Shown: positions 1 to 7,214, counted from the stretch's first letter. The stretch is 7,368 nt of DNA from Candidatus Colimorpha onthohippi (GCA_018064565.1 JAGHVA010000155.1:1-7368), one strand, 5' to 3'. Numbers and translations: made by a program. Notes: a model not told the origin generated them from the letters alone.

Positions 1-1002
1 ATCAACAGCCTCAAGATCCTTTACAATCTGTTTGCGGCACGCAAAACGATCCATACCGGCATACTGTGCCCCTTTCTCGTTGAGGGTACCATTATCGTTG
101 AAGATATCTATGCTCTCTAAGCCGTATTTTATGCCCAGATTGTAGTCGTTGATATCATGGGCTGGGGTAATTTTGAGTGCACCCGTACCAAACTCCCGAT
201 CTACATACTCATCCATAATGATAGGCACCGATCTGCCCACGCCTGGCACTATCACGCGCTTGCCTTTAAGCCACCGATAACGGTCGTCCTCAGGATGCAC
301 ACACACTGCGGTATCGCCCAAGATGGTCTCTGGACGCGTAGTGGCCACTACTATATAACGAGCAGGATCGGAAGCATCGACATTGTCGATATAATAGCGC
401 AAATAGAACAACTTGCTATGACTCTCTTTGTAAATCACCTCCTCATCGCTAACCGCTGTAAGCGCCTTAGGATCCCAGTTGACCATGCGAACTCCACGAT
501 AAATAAGACCCTTATCATACAAATCCACAAAGACCTTGATAACACTCTCATAGCGGATATCATCCATAGTAAATGCTGTACGATCCCAGTCGCAACTGGC
601 TCCCAACTTGCGCAATTGTTTTAAGATGATGCCTCCATGCTCTTCTTTCCACTCCCAAGCATACTTCATAAATTCATCACGCGATATATCTCGCTTGTCG
701 ATACCTCTCTCTTTGAGCATATTGACCACTTTGGCCTCTGTGGCGATAGAGGCATGGTCGGTGCCAGGCACCCAACAGGCGTTAAAGCCTTGCATACGGG
801 CACGCCGTACCAAAACATCCTGAATGGTATTGTTGAGCATGTGACCCATGTGCAACACTCCCGTCACATTTGGAGGCGGTATCACCACTGTGAAAGGTTT
901 GCGTGTAGCATCAGGTTCTGAATGAAATAACTTGCGGTTTAGCCAATAGGCATACCATTTTTCCTCAACAATAGAGGGATCGTACTTTGACGCAATAGAC
1001 AT
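1..1002 (-). CDS. valS: Valyl-tRNA synthetase, N-terminal 334 codons (partial, runs off left edge)
   Basis: This is a class I aminoacyl-tRNA synthetase that charges tRNA-Val with valine in the cytoplasm. The protein starts MSIASKYDP at the ATG read from base 1002 and stays open to base 1. The sequence shows the ATP-binding HIGH signature as HMGH at residues 51-54, following PPPNVTG (42-48). GTDHASIATEAKV lies at 80-92, NWDPKALTAVSDEEV at about 175-189, and the TTRPET motif (221-226) opens the CP1 editing domain that hydrolyses mischarged Thr-tRNA. The KMSKS loop and anticodon-binding domain would lie beyond the window, since the family is usually near 880 residues. ValRS is chosen over IleRS or LeuRS because the stretch from GTDHASIATE through LRKLGASCDWDRT is typical of Bacteroidales ValRS as I recall it. 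The start is the first in-frame ATG and fits the conserved N-terminus. The gene is divergent from the downstream nuclease gene. Confidence 0.97.
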   Translation of the reverse strand, partial: MSIASKYDPSIVEEKWYAYWLNRKLFHSEPDATRKPFTVVIPPPNVTGVLHMGHMLNNTIQDVLVRRARMQGFNACWVPGTDHASIATEAKVVNMLKERGIDKRDISRDEFMKYAWEWKEEHGGIILKQLRKLGASCDWDRTAFTMDDIRYESVIKVFVDLYDKGLIYRGVRMVNWDPKALTAVSDEEVIYKESHSKLFYLRYYIDNVDASDPARYIVVATTRPETILGDTAVCVHPEDDRYRWLKGKRVIVPGVGRSVPIIMDEYVDREFGTGALKITPAHDINDYNLGIKYGLESIDIFNDNGTLNEKGAQYAGMDRFACRKQIVKDLEAVD

Positions 1003-1092
1003 ATATGATATTTGTATTTTGATAATTACTATTTCAACAGCAATATATTAGCACTTCGCAGCGAACCTCCTTGACCCGATGCGATAAATTTT

Positions 1093-1101
1093 GCAAATGT
1101 A
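1093..1101 (-). promoter_or_regulatory. Putative valS promoter, Bacteroidota -7 box
   Basis: On the minus strand this reads TACATTTGC, an exact match to the Bacteroidota -7 consensus TAnnTTTG. A clear -33 TTTG at the usual spacing is not visible. Transcription starting about 7 bases downstream would give a valS leader of roughly 85 nt. That leader contains a small TTCGCTGCGAA dyad (1055-1065). The assignment rests on motif and position only. Confidence 0.5.
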
Positions 1102-1152
1102 CGATTTTTTTTGGAAACACTCTCGACCTTTCATAGGCATACCTGCTCATAA

Positions 1153-1183
1153 TTAGATTATCTCCCCAAAAAACGTATCTTTG
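1153..1183 (+). promoter_or_regulatory. Putative promoter of the secreted nuclease gene
   Basis: TATCTTTG at 1176-1183 matches the Bacteroidota -7 consensus TAnnTTTG exactly. It lies 23 bases before the ATG at 1207. A weak -33-like TTAG sits at 1153-1156 with a 19-base spacer. The implied leader is short, about 17 nt, and there is no Shine-Dalgarno motif before the start, as is usual in this phylum. Confidence 0.5.
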
Positions 1184-1206
1184 CAACTGATTTTAATTCC
1201 ATTTGA

Positions 1207-2151
1207 ATGTCCGTATTCTCGAAGATATTATCGATATTGTGCCTACTTGCCATGGCTTGCTCCCCCGTTGCTGTTTTGGCACAGCAGCGTGTTGCATTCT
1301 GGAACGTGGAAAATTATTTTGATACTGATAACGACTCGCTGACCGCCGACGATGAGTTCACCCCCGATGGTACGCACCGATGGACATGGAGTCGGTTCGT
1401 CAAAAAGCGCGATAACATAGCACGCACTATAATTGCCATGGGCGCACCATGCGTAGTGGGTATGGCTGAAGTAGAAAACGACAAGGTATTGGAAGAACTA
1501 ACCAAAGGGTCTCCACTACGTAAGTTGAACTACCGATACGTTCATTACGAATCACCAGACCCACGAGGCATCGACTGCGCACTTATCTATATAGCCGACA
1601 GCGCATGCCTTATCGAAAGCCGTCCAATTAGCACTATCGACACCAACCTTGGCAATGCCACTCGCGACATCCTACTGGTCGGGTTACGGATGTATAGCGG
1701 CGATACTTTGTATATTTTTGTGAACCACTGGCCGTCAAAACTCGGCGGCAGGTTCGCAACCAGCCATCGCCACCTATTGGCAAGACAACTATGGCAACAG
1801 ATGGATTCGGTAGGCAACGCACATCCTAATGCCATCGTGATGGCTATGGGGGATTTTAACGCCACTTTCAACGAGATTGCCAGCATGCAAACAAGCCACA
1901 CACCTATCAGCCTAATGGACTCATCTGTTCGCGGCAGTTACTGCTACCACGGCTACTGGCAATGTATCGACCTGATGATTACACTCAACACCCAACTTAA
2001 ACTGCAAACTTATGTGTTTGATGCTGATTTTCTGCTCACAAGCGATGGCAAATATATGCAAGACAAACCTTACCGCACTTATCTCGGTCCGCGCTATATA
2101 GGCGGCATCAGCGACCACCTGCCTATCTACTGTGACACCAGCAAACGATGA
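1207..2151 (+). CDS. Secreted endonuclease/exonuclease/phosphatase-family protein
   Basis: This 314-residue protein belongs to the EEP superfamily (DNase I / exonuclease III / inositol phosphatase fold), whose members are Mg2+-dependent phosphodiester or phosphoester hydrolases. Family motifs appear in order. WNVENYFD is at 32-39, with Asn33 as a metal/active-site residue. AEVEN is at 87-91, with Glu88 the expected metal ligand. PRGIDCALIY is at 119-128, VNHWPSKLGG at 172-181 (His174) and MGDFN at 214-218 (Asp216, Asn218). The terminal ISDHLPI is at 301-307, with catalytic Asp303-His304. All key residues are present, so the enzyme is probably active. The N-terminus has a hydrophobic segment (residues 7-25) ending AVLA-QQ, which suggests a signal peptidase I site and export. 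The substrate cannot be told from sequence; extracellular nucleic acid or a phosphoester are both possible. The gene stands alone, divergent from valS and convergent with topA. Confidence 0.9.
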   Translation: MSVFSKILSILCLLAMACSPVAVLAQQRVAFWNVENYFDTDNDSLTADDEFTPDGTHRWTWSRFVKKRDNIARTIIAMGAPCVVGMAEVENDKVLEELTKGSPLRKLNYRYVHYESPDPRGIDCALIYIADSACLIESRPISTIDTNLGNATRDILLVGLRMYSGDTLYIFVNHWPSKLGGRFATSHRHLLARQLWQQMDSVGNAHPNAIVMAMGDFNATFNEIASMQTSHTPISLMDSSVRGSYCYHGYWQCIDLMITLNTQLKLQTYVFDADFLLTSDGKYMQDKPYRTYLGPRYIGGISDHLPIYCDTSKR

Positions 2152-2203
2152 CAGCCATCGCATATCAAGTTGTGTATGCCACTGCCATCCACAACCAAAC
2201 ATC

Positions 2204-2223
2204 TTGCTACAACACCGTAGCAA
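2204..2223. terminator. Weak hairpin between convergent genes, possible terminator
   Basis: TTGCTAC and GTAGCAA form a perfect 7-bp stem around the 6-base loop AACACC. It sits in the 86-bp gap between the nuclease stop codon and the topA stop codon, where a shared bidirectional terminator would be expected. There is no T tract on either side, so intrinsic termination would be weak at best. Confidence 0.3.
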
Positions 2224-2237
2224 ATCACAAGCCACTA

Positions 2238-4586
2238 TTATTTAGCAGCAGATCTGCGTGTGCGAGGTTTAGAAGGCGATGCAACCGCTTCTTTGATAAT
2301 AGCGATAGCATCAGGCAACGAAATGGTCAACGGGTCTGAGCCTTTGGGGAGTTTGTAATTAGCCCCATTGTAGGTAAGATATGGACCAAATCTGCCCACA
2401 TTGGATTGAATCATGGCATCCTCGTATTCACCGATATCATGCGGAAATTTCTTTCTCAACTCCTCTTTCTCAGCCTCTTCGATACGCTTGGTTTTGATTA
2501 TCTCAATACAGCGCTCCAGCGATACTGTTTTGGGATCATCACCTTTGCCTAACGAATAAAATTTGCCACTATGACGGGTATAAGGGCCATACTTGCCTTT
2601 CGACACAATCACATCGCTCCCTTCAAACGTACCAACGGTACGCGGTAGCGCAAACAGCGCCAGAGCCTCTTCGAGCGTTATCGTGGCTATACTCTGCCCT
2701 TTATCCATACTCGCAAACGCAGGCTTCTCTTCGTCAGAGGCATCTCCTATCTGTACCATCGTACCATATCTTCCGATTTTAGCATACACACACTTGCCCG
2801 TTGCGGGGTCAGTACCCAAAAGCCGCTCGCCTTTACTACGCTGACTGTTTTGACGAGTAATCTCAATATTCTGGTGGAAGGGTTTGTAAAATTGGTCTAT
2901 GACCTTTCGCCAATCTTTCTTACCTTCTGCAATATCATCAAAGTCTTTCTCTACATCCGCTGTAAAATTATACTCAATCACATCTGAGAAATGAGTCTTC
3001 ATAAATTTCACCACTTCGTTTCCAATATCGGTGGGGAACAACTTGTTGCGCTCGGCACCCGTACGCTCAGGACGCTCTTCTCGACTCACAACACCAGATT
3101 TGAGCGTCAGCACAACCCGCTGCTGCACAACTGGTTCGCGATCCTCTTTGATAACATACTCGCGCTTGAGGATTGTACTGATTGTAGGGGCATAAGTGGA
3201 GGGACGCCCAATGCCCAATTCTTCAAGTTTCTTAACCAGACTCATCTCGGTATAGCGAGGTGGATGCAACGTATAATGTTGCATAGCCGAAGCCTCCAAC
3301 AGATTCAATACGGTACCCTCTGCGAGTTTGGGCAACAGCCTCTCATCATCAGATGTATCCATGTCATCATCGGTTGATTCACGATACACCTTCAAAAAGC
3401 CATCAAAGAGTACTTGTTCTCCCTTACATACAAACTGGTCGTTGCTACCGCTGATAGCTATCTCAAGTGTAGTCTTTTCCAATTCAGCATCCGACATCTG
3501 CGAAGCTATGGTGCGTTTCCATATCAACTCATACAGATGCTTCATTGCAGGCTCTGCATTGATGGTAGCATTTGCCATATTGGTGGGACGGATTGCTTCG
3601 TGAGCCTCCTGCGCACCCTTAATCTTGGTCTGATAATGGCGAATCTTGACATACTGACTACCATACATCTCCGTGATAGTCTCCTTTGCCATGGCAAGAG
3701 CCATCTCACTCAGGTTGACACTATCGGTACGCATATAAGTGATGTAACCCTCTTCGTACAACTGCTGAGCAATCTGCATAGTCCGAGCTACACTGAATCC
3801 TAATTTGCGACCTGCCTCTTGCTGTAATGTAGAAGTGGTAAACGGAGCTGTCGGCGACCGGTGAGCAGGTCGTGTCTCAAGTTTGCTTACCTGAAACTGC
3901 GATGTTACTATCGACTCCAAAAAAGCGTTTGCCTCTTGTTCGGTGTCGAAATGGTGTAACAACTCAGCCACCAAATGTTGCGGACTGCCAGCGGTCTCAA
4001 ACACAGCAGTTACTTTGAAATAGCCTTTAGGCTGAAACTCTTGAATTTCTTGTGCTCTCTCCACAATAAGCCGCACACTCACACTCTGAACCCTACCAGC
4101 ACTCAATCCCTGCTTGATTTTGCTCCATAATATAGGACTAATCTCATAACCCACCAGCCTATCCAAAACCCTGCGTGCCTGCTGCGCATCAACCAGACTC
4201 ATGTCGATGGCGCGAGGGTTTTCGATAGCGTGCAATATGGCGGGTTCAGTTATCTCATTAAACACAATGCGTTTGGTTTTTGACCCATCTAAATTCAAAG
4301 CCTCCTGCAAATGCCACGAGATAGCCTCTCCTTCACGATCCACATCAGACGCCAGCCAAACCATCTCTGCTGCTTTTACCGCCTTCTGAAGCTCACTCAC
4401 AATCTTCCGCTTATCTTCGGGAATGATGTATTGAGGTTCATAACCATTCGGAATATCAATACTCATCTCCTTGGTAGCTAAATCACGAATATGCCCCCGA
4501 CTGGCCATCACCTTGTAATCGCTGCCCAAAATTTTCTCAATAGTCTTGATTTTGTTTGGAGACTCCACAATAATGAGATTCTTCAT
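2238..4586 (-). CDS. topA: DNA topoisomerase I (type IA, omega protein)
   Basis: This 782-residue type IA topoisomerase relaxes negative supercoils by single-strand passage through a 5'-phosphotyrosine link. The N-terminal Toprim domain (about 1-120) starts MKNLIIVESPNK, with Glu8 and the acidic triad Asp81, Asp83 and Glu85 in ASDVDREGEA. The Topo IA core has LSAGRVQSVSVRLI near 161-174. The active-site motif ITYMRTDS is at 282-289: Tyr284 is the nucleophile and Arg286 its partner, matching E. coli Tyr319 and Arg321. LGIGRPSTYAPTI is at 457-469. The C-terminal part (about 585-770) carries at least three topoisomerase C-terminal repeats, each with a G-[KR]-[FY]-G core (IGRYGTMV, SKGKYGPYT, VGRFGPYLT). 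There are no four-cysteine zinc ribbons, as is usual in Bacteroidota. The protein ends in a basic tail, SKPRTRRSAAK. The start is the only good one before the conserved Toprim strand. It is transcribed divergently from ruvX. Confidence 0.98.
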   Translation of the reverse strand: MKNLIIVESPNKIKTIEKILGSDYKVMASRGHIRDLATKEMSIDIPNGYEPQYIIPEDKRKIVSELQKAVKAAEMVWLASDVDREGEAISWHLQEALNLDGSKTKRIVFNEITEPAILHAIENPRAIDMSLVDAQQARRVLDRLVGYEISPILWSKIKQGLSAGRVQSVSVRLIVERAQEIQEFQPKGYFKVTAVFETAGSPQHLVAELLHHFDTEQEANAFLESIVTSQFQVSKLETRPAHRSPTAPFTTSTLQQEAGRKLGFSVARTMQIAQQLYEEGYITYMRTDSVNLSEMALAMAKETITEMYGSQYVKIRHYQTKIKGAQEAHEAIRPTNMANATINAEPAMKHLYELIWKRTIASQMSDAELEKTTLEIAISGSNDQFVCKGEQVLFDGFLKVYRESTDDDMDTSDDERLLPKLAEGTVLNLLEASAMQHYTLHPPRYTEMSLVKKLEELGIGRPSTYAPTISTILKREYVIKEDREPVVQQRVVLTLKSGVVSREERPERTGAERNKLFPTDIGNEVVKFMKTHFSDVIEYNFTADVEKDFDDIAEGKKDWRKVIDQFYKPFHQNIEITRQNSQRSKGERLLGTDPATGKCVYAKIGRYGTMVQIGDASDEEKPAFASMDKGQSIATITLEEALALFALPRTVGTFEGSDVIVSKGKYGPYTRHSGKFYSLGKGDDPKTVSLERCIEIIKTKRIEEAEKEELRKKFPHDIGEYEDAMIQSNVGRFGPYLTYNGANYKLPKGSDPLTISLPDAIAIIKEAVASPSKPRTRRSAAK

Positions 4587-4748
4587 AATCTATAGAGTAT
4601 AAAATTATTCAACAAACAAACTAAAAGAATACCGATATCAATCAAGATGTTAGCAGACATATATAGAACCCACCCACACAACGATATTCCAATGCAAAGA
4701 AACAATTTTTTTTTGATAGCCTCATTTTTTTTTCAAACAACACGCTAT

Positions 4749-4776
4749 TTTGGGAGTAAAAAAACATTATCCCAAA
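4749..4776. repeat. 7-bp inverted repeat, operator-like dyad
   Basis: TTTGGGA (4749-4755) and TCCCAAA (4770-4776) are perfect reverse complements separated by 14 AT-rich bases. The 7-bp arms and 21-base centre-to-centre distance, about two helical turns, would suit a dimeric DNA-binding protein. The site is about 30 bases upstream of the ruvX -7 box. It could also be chance, given the A/T richness. Confidence 0.3.
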
Positions 4777-4806
4777 CAATATAGCACGCATATCCATTTT
4801 TTTTTA

Positions 4807-4814
4807 TACTTTTG
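4807..4814 (+). promoter_or_regulatory. Putative promoter of the ruvX-def-lipoprotein operon
   Basis: TACTTTTG matches the Bacteroidota -7 consensus TAnnTTTG, directly after a T9 tract. Transcription would start near 4821, only about 18 nt before the chosen ruvX ATG. No convincing -33 box is visible. The position argues against the upstream TTG at 4812 as a translation start, because that codon overlaps the promoter box. Confidence 0.5.
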
Positions 4815-4838
4815 TACAATTTTTCAAGCATGCGTTGC

Positions 4839-5252
4839 ATGGGAAGAATATTAGCAATAGATTATGGACGAAAGCGTTGCGGCATAGCCGTAACCGATCC
4901 TGAACGTATCATCGCAACAGGGCTCACCACCGTCGAAACAAACAAATTAGAGATTTTCTTAAAGGAGTATTGTGAAAAAGAGATTGTTGATATTTTTGTT
5001 GTTGGATTGGCCAAACAACTCAACAACACACCTTCAGAGTCATCCCTGTACATTGAGCCGTTTGTAAAGAGATTAGCCCAGCTGTATCCAGACAAACCCA
5101 TTCATCGCATAGACGAACGTTTTACCTCAAAAATTGCATTTCAGACTATGATTGACGGCGGATTACGAAAAAAACAACGCCAAAACAAGGCTTTGATTGA
5201 TACCATCAGTGCCACAATCATATTGCAAAGCTATATGAATCAGAAAAACTAA
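4839..5252 (+). CDS. ruvX: Holliday junction resolvase-like protein RuvX (YqgF family)
   Basis: This is a 137-residue YqgF/RuvX protein with an RNase H-like fold. Family members are described as putative Holliday-junction resolvases, and in E. coli the homologue processes the 5' end of 16S rRNA. The visible motifs are ILAIDYGRKRCGIAVTD at 4-20 with catalytic Asp8, VVGLAKQLNNTPSE at 54-67 (Glu67), RIDERFTS at 90-97 (Asp92, Glu93), and LIDTISATIILQSYM at 119-133 with Asp121. All acidic residues are present and the length is normal for the family. The start at 4839 (MGRILAIDYG) matches the usual N-terminus. An ATG three codons earlier (4830) is possible, and a TTG at 4812 lies inside the promoter box. 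It is the first gene of a probable operon, 42 bp before def. Confidence 0.93.
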   Translation: MGRILAIDYGRKRCGIAVTDPERIIATGLTTVETNKLEIFLKEYCEKEIVDIFVVGLAKQLNNTPSESSLYIEPFVKRLAQLYPDKPIHRIDERFTSKIAFQTMIDGGLRKKQRQNKALIDTISATIILQSYMNQKN

Positions 5253-5294
5253 AAAACAAAAAACGATAGCAAACACTCTAATCATACAAATATC

Positions 5295-5852
5295 ATGATA
5301 TTACCTATTGTTGGTTTGGGCGACCCGATTTTACGCAAAGTGGCAGCACCTATATCGCCCGACTATCCAAACCTAAAAGAACTCATAGCCAATATGTACG
5401 AAACCATGTATGCCGCAGACGGTGTGGGATTGGCTGCTCCACAGATAGACCTATCTATCCGGCTGGTCGTCATCGGGTTTAGACCATACGATGAGAAAAC
5501 CGAAACTTATGGGACTGCTACCGAAGAGCACACACTCATCAATCCTGAAATTCTTGGAGTGAGTACCGAGAAAAATTATTTCTGCGAAGGGTGTTTGAGT
5601 ATTCCTGGCATCCATGAAGATGTGCTACGTCCAGTTGACATCCGTATCCACTATTTTGACGCGGATTGGAACGAGCATTTTGAAGAAATTAGTGGTATGT
5701 ATTCTCGTGTGGCACAACATGAGATTGACCACCTTGATGGAAAAGTTTTTACCGACCGTGTAAGTCAGCTCCGCAAAACACTCATCAGACGAAAAGTAAA
5801 TGATGTAATAGCTGGCAAATACCGCACCACTTATCGCATGAAACGTAAATAA
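5295..5852 (+). CDS. def: Peptide deformylase
   Basis: This 185-residue metalloenzyme removes the formyl group from the N-terminal methionine of new proteins as they leave the ribosome. All three signature motifs are intact. Motif 1, GVGLAAPQ, is at 43-50. Motif 2, EGCLS, is at 98-102 with metal ligand Cys100. Motif 3, QHEIDH, is at 141-146 with metal ligands His142 and His146 and catalytic Glu143. The start MILPIVGLGDPILRKV fits the family N-terminus. A segment between motifs 1 and 2 (about 61-80) is longer than in E. coli Def, and similar insertions occur in Bacteroidota homologues as I recall. It lies 42 bp after ruvX and 23 bp before the lipoprotein gene, all on one strand, consistent with one transcript. 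The ATG at 5295 is preceded by A-rich sequence and no Shine-Dalgarno motif. Confidence 0.97.
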   Translation: MILPIVGLGDPILRKVAAPISPDYPNLKELIANMYETMYAADGVGLAAPQIDLSIRLVVIGFRPYDEKTETYGTATEEHTLINPEILGVSTEKNYFCEGCLSIPGIHEDVLRPVDIRIHYFDADWNEHFEEISGMYSRVAQHEIDHLDGKVFTDRVSQLRKTLIRRKVNDVIAGKYRTTYRMKRK

Positions 5853-5875
5853 CAATTAGTTCAGCAACATACAAA

Positions 5876-6490
5876 ATGAAAAGTTTCGTTTCTTTGAAAC
5901 AGTCGTTTTCTCGCCTCAGCATGCAAGCAAACTTGTATGCGCTCGGCTTATCGAAAACATGCCGTTATTTATGGATTGCCGCATGCTGCGTAATAGCTAC
6001 CGCATGCAATTCTCAAGCCAATCAAGAAGAGTTGATACAGCAAATTTCCAACTATGAGGAACGGCTATCAATGATTGATATCGCAAGCGACAGCCAACTT
6101 GCAGACAGCCTTGTAGTCATGTATCTTGACTATGCCAAATGCTACGATGAGGACAGTCTCGCCCCCATCTATCTGTTCAAAGCCTCCGATATCGTGTTCA
6201 ATCTGGGCAATACCGATAGAGCCATTGAAATTCTGGATCAGATTATCAACGAATACCCTTCTTTTGAGGAGATCCCACTCTGCTATTTCTCTAAAGGTGT
6301 CATTTTTGAAAGTGCCGAACGGTATGACGATGCAAAAATAGCATTGGAAGATTATATCAAAAATTTTCCTGACCATTATATGGTTAGCAGTGCTCAAGCC
6401 ATGATTCCCATGTTGGGATTATCGCCCGACGAGCAATTGGAATACATCTTCGAACAGCAATCAAACGCTTCTAATCTGGTACAGCACTAA
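5876..6490 (+). CDS. TPR-containing lipoprotein of unknown function
   Basis: This 204-residue protein has a signal peptide (hydrophobic segment about 31-43) ending in a lipobox-like IATAC, which makes Cys44 the likely lipidated residue. Mature start CNSQANQEE then leads into helices. Residues about 98-180 form two TPR-like units. The first is YLFKASDIVFNLGNTDRAIE followed by DQIINEYPSF; the second centres on CYFSKGVIFESAERYDDAKI and DYIKNFPDH. This layout resembles a small TPR lipoprotein common in Bacteroidales (YLFKAADIAMNTG-type, from memory) and, more distantly, BamD/YfiO-like proteins. A periplasmic or envelope scaffold role is inferred; no partner is evident. The start at 5876 has the typical A-rich lead-in (ACAAAATG). 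The in-frame ATG at 5921 (Met16) would give a more normal 28-residue leader before Cys44 and is a real alternative. It is last in the ruvX-def cluster and is followed by a strong terminator. Confidence 0.85.
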   Translation: MKSFVSLKQSFSRLSMQANLYALGLSKTCRYLWIAACCVIATACNSQANQEELIQQISNYEERLSMIDIASDSQLADSLVVMYLDYAKCYDEDSLAPIYLFKASDIVFNLGNTDRAIEILDQIINEYPSFEEIPLCYFSKGVIFESAERYDDAKIALEDYIKNFPDHYMVSSAQAMIPMLGLSPDEQLEYIFEQQSNASNLVQH

Positions 6491-6526
6491 TCTGTCTGCC
6501 AGATTTTCACAACCTATATCCTCAAA

Positions 6527-6569
6527 ACAAAAATATCGCACCGCCTTGGCAACGGTGCGATATTTTTGT
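6527..6569. terminator. Strong bidirectional hairpin terminator
   Basis: A perfect 17-bp stem (6527-6543 with 6553-6569) closes a 9-base loop. The stem core is GC-rich (ATCGCACCG with CGGTGCGAT). The outer arms are an A5 run on one side and a T5 run on the other, so each strand reads stem plus U tract. It lies 37 bp after the lipoprotein stop codon and 22 bp from the stop of the opposing gene, so it can end transcripts from both directions. Confidence 0.9.
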
Positions 6570-6590
6570 CAAAACTGCAAAGCATAGCGT

Positions 6591-7214
6591 TTACTCGTCA
6601 ATAAGTTCGAAATCTCTTATTCTCGTAAGGCAGTATGAGGGTACATTATCTAACGTAACTACTGATTGGGGATATTGCGGGTCAAAGAAAAACTTCGGTT
6701 TTATAGTATCTCTTTTTATTTTGTTGAGGTCTATCTTGTACAATGCAAATTCAAGTGGGTGATCCTTGGTCTCCATGGATAACGAATATGCCAAATCAAC
6801 ACATTCGTTTGGCGAAAAGAGAAAGTGAAATAAATCTTGACTATAATCAATTTTGTTGCCGCTTCTTGAAACTAATCCTTGGTCGTAAATTCTATCACAA
6901 TTGCTCAGGCGTGTAGTATGATACAAAATTCCATTGTGAGTGTTGTAAACGAGTTCCTGCGCATCTTTTCCAAATTTAGGAACAATCATACTAATAGATT
7001 CGTTAGGTTGTATGTCATACCATCCACATTGTGTTAGCAATTGCGACACCTGTTGCCGATTTTCTTCTGCAATCATAGCACATATACGAGGCGTTTCGTT
7101 AGAGGTATCAACCTTCAATACTTGTACACCCAATTGTACCAATCGGTCTTTTAACACATCTACATCGTATGAATGTATCAACCCTTCATATAAATGTCTT
7201 TGTTCAAAAAACAT
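6591..7214 (-). CDS. Unrecognised protein with a putative ADP-ribosyltransferase-like C-terminal domain
   Basis: I do not recognise a named family for this 207-residue open frame. Residues 1-85 form a small alpha/beta segment with the pattern RLVQLGVQVLKV (24-35), a beta strand RICAMIAE (43-50), a helix, then CGWY (63-66) and IVPKFGKD (77-84). Residues about 95-200 resemble the ADP-ribosyltransferase/KptA/DarT-like fold. GILYHTTRLSNCDRIYDQGL (95-114) fits the pattern YHxT-N-I-GL. HFLFSPNECVDLAYSL (130-145) fits the strand-helix part, FALYKIDLNKI (156-166) the next strand, and VTLDNVPSYCL (186-196) the late 'NIP' turn. The catalytic Arg or Glu cannot be assigned, so activity is not claimed. 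There is no signal peptide or membrane segment, so it is probably cytoplasmic. The region is AT-richer than topA and the nuclease gene. The frame is open upstream of this ATG as far as a TAG, so 7214 may not be the original start. Confidence 0.6.
   Translation of the reverse strand: MFFEQRHLYEGLIHSYDVDVLKDRLVQLGVQVLKVDTSNETPRICAMIAEENRQQVSQLLTQCGWYDIQPNESISMIVPKFGKDAQELVYNTHNGILYHTTRLSNCDRIYDQGLVSRSGNKIDYSQDLFHFLFSPNECVDLAYSLSMETKDHPLEFALYKIDLNKIKRDTIKPKFFFDPQYPQSVVTLDNVPSYCLTRIRDFELIDE

Larger units (their letters stand above)
4587..4838. other. Divergent topA/ruvX intergenic region, AT-rich with T9 tracts
   Basis: No gene is seen here. Three separate runs of exactly nine T lie at 4706-4714, 4725-4733 and 4797-4805, with an A7 run at 4758-4764. 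A 7-bp inverted repeat and the ruvX -7 box are listed separately. For topA, the nearest promoter-like match on the minus strand is TTTCTTTGC (4694-4702), one mismatch from TAnnTTTGC. It would give a leader of roughly 100 nt and is weak. No riboswitch or small RNA was recognised. Confidence 0.6.

Noticed and set aside
157..921. Plus-strand open frames opposite valS
   Set aside because: They lie wholly antisense to a clear valyl-tRNA synthetase with intact motifs. Their translations show no family features.
2238..2700. TopA possibly truncated, because C-terminal zinc ribbons are missing
   Set aside because: The C-terminal repeats and basic tail are complete up to a clean stop, and Bacteroidota TopA proteins of about 780 residues normally lack the cysteine ribbons.
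4812..4838. Longer RuvX start at a TTG (4812), adding nine residues
   Set aside because: The TTG overlaps the TACTTTTG promoter box, so it would not be transcribed from that promoter. The added residues do not belong to the family's N-terminus. MGRILAIDYG at 4839 fits.
1603..6008. Six copies of GCATGC, three of them within 90 bases at the start of the lipoprotein gene
   Set aside because: Several simply encode Ala-Cys (GCA TGC) in the nuclease and the lipoprotein signal peptide. There is no regular spacing and no shared flanks.
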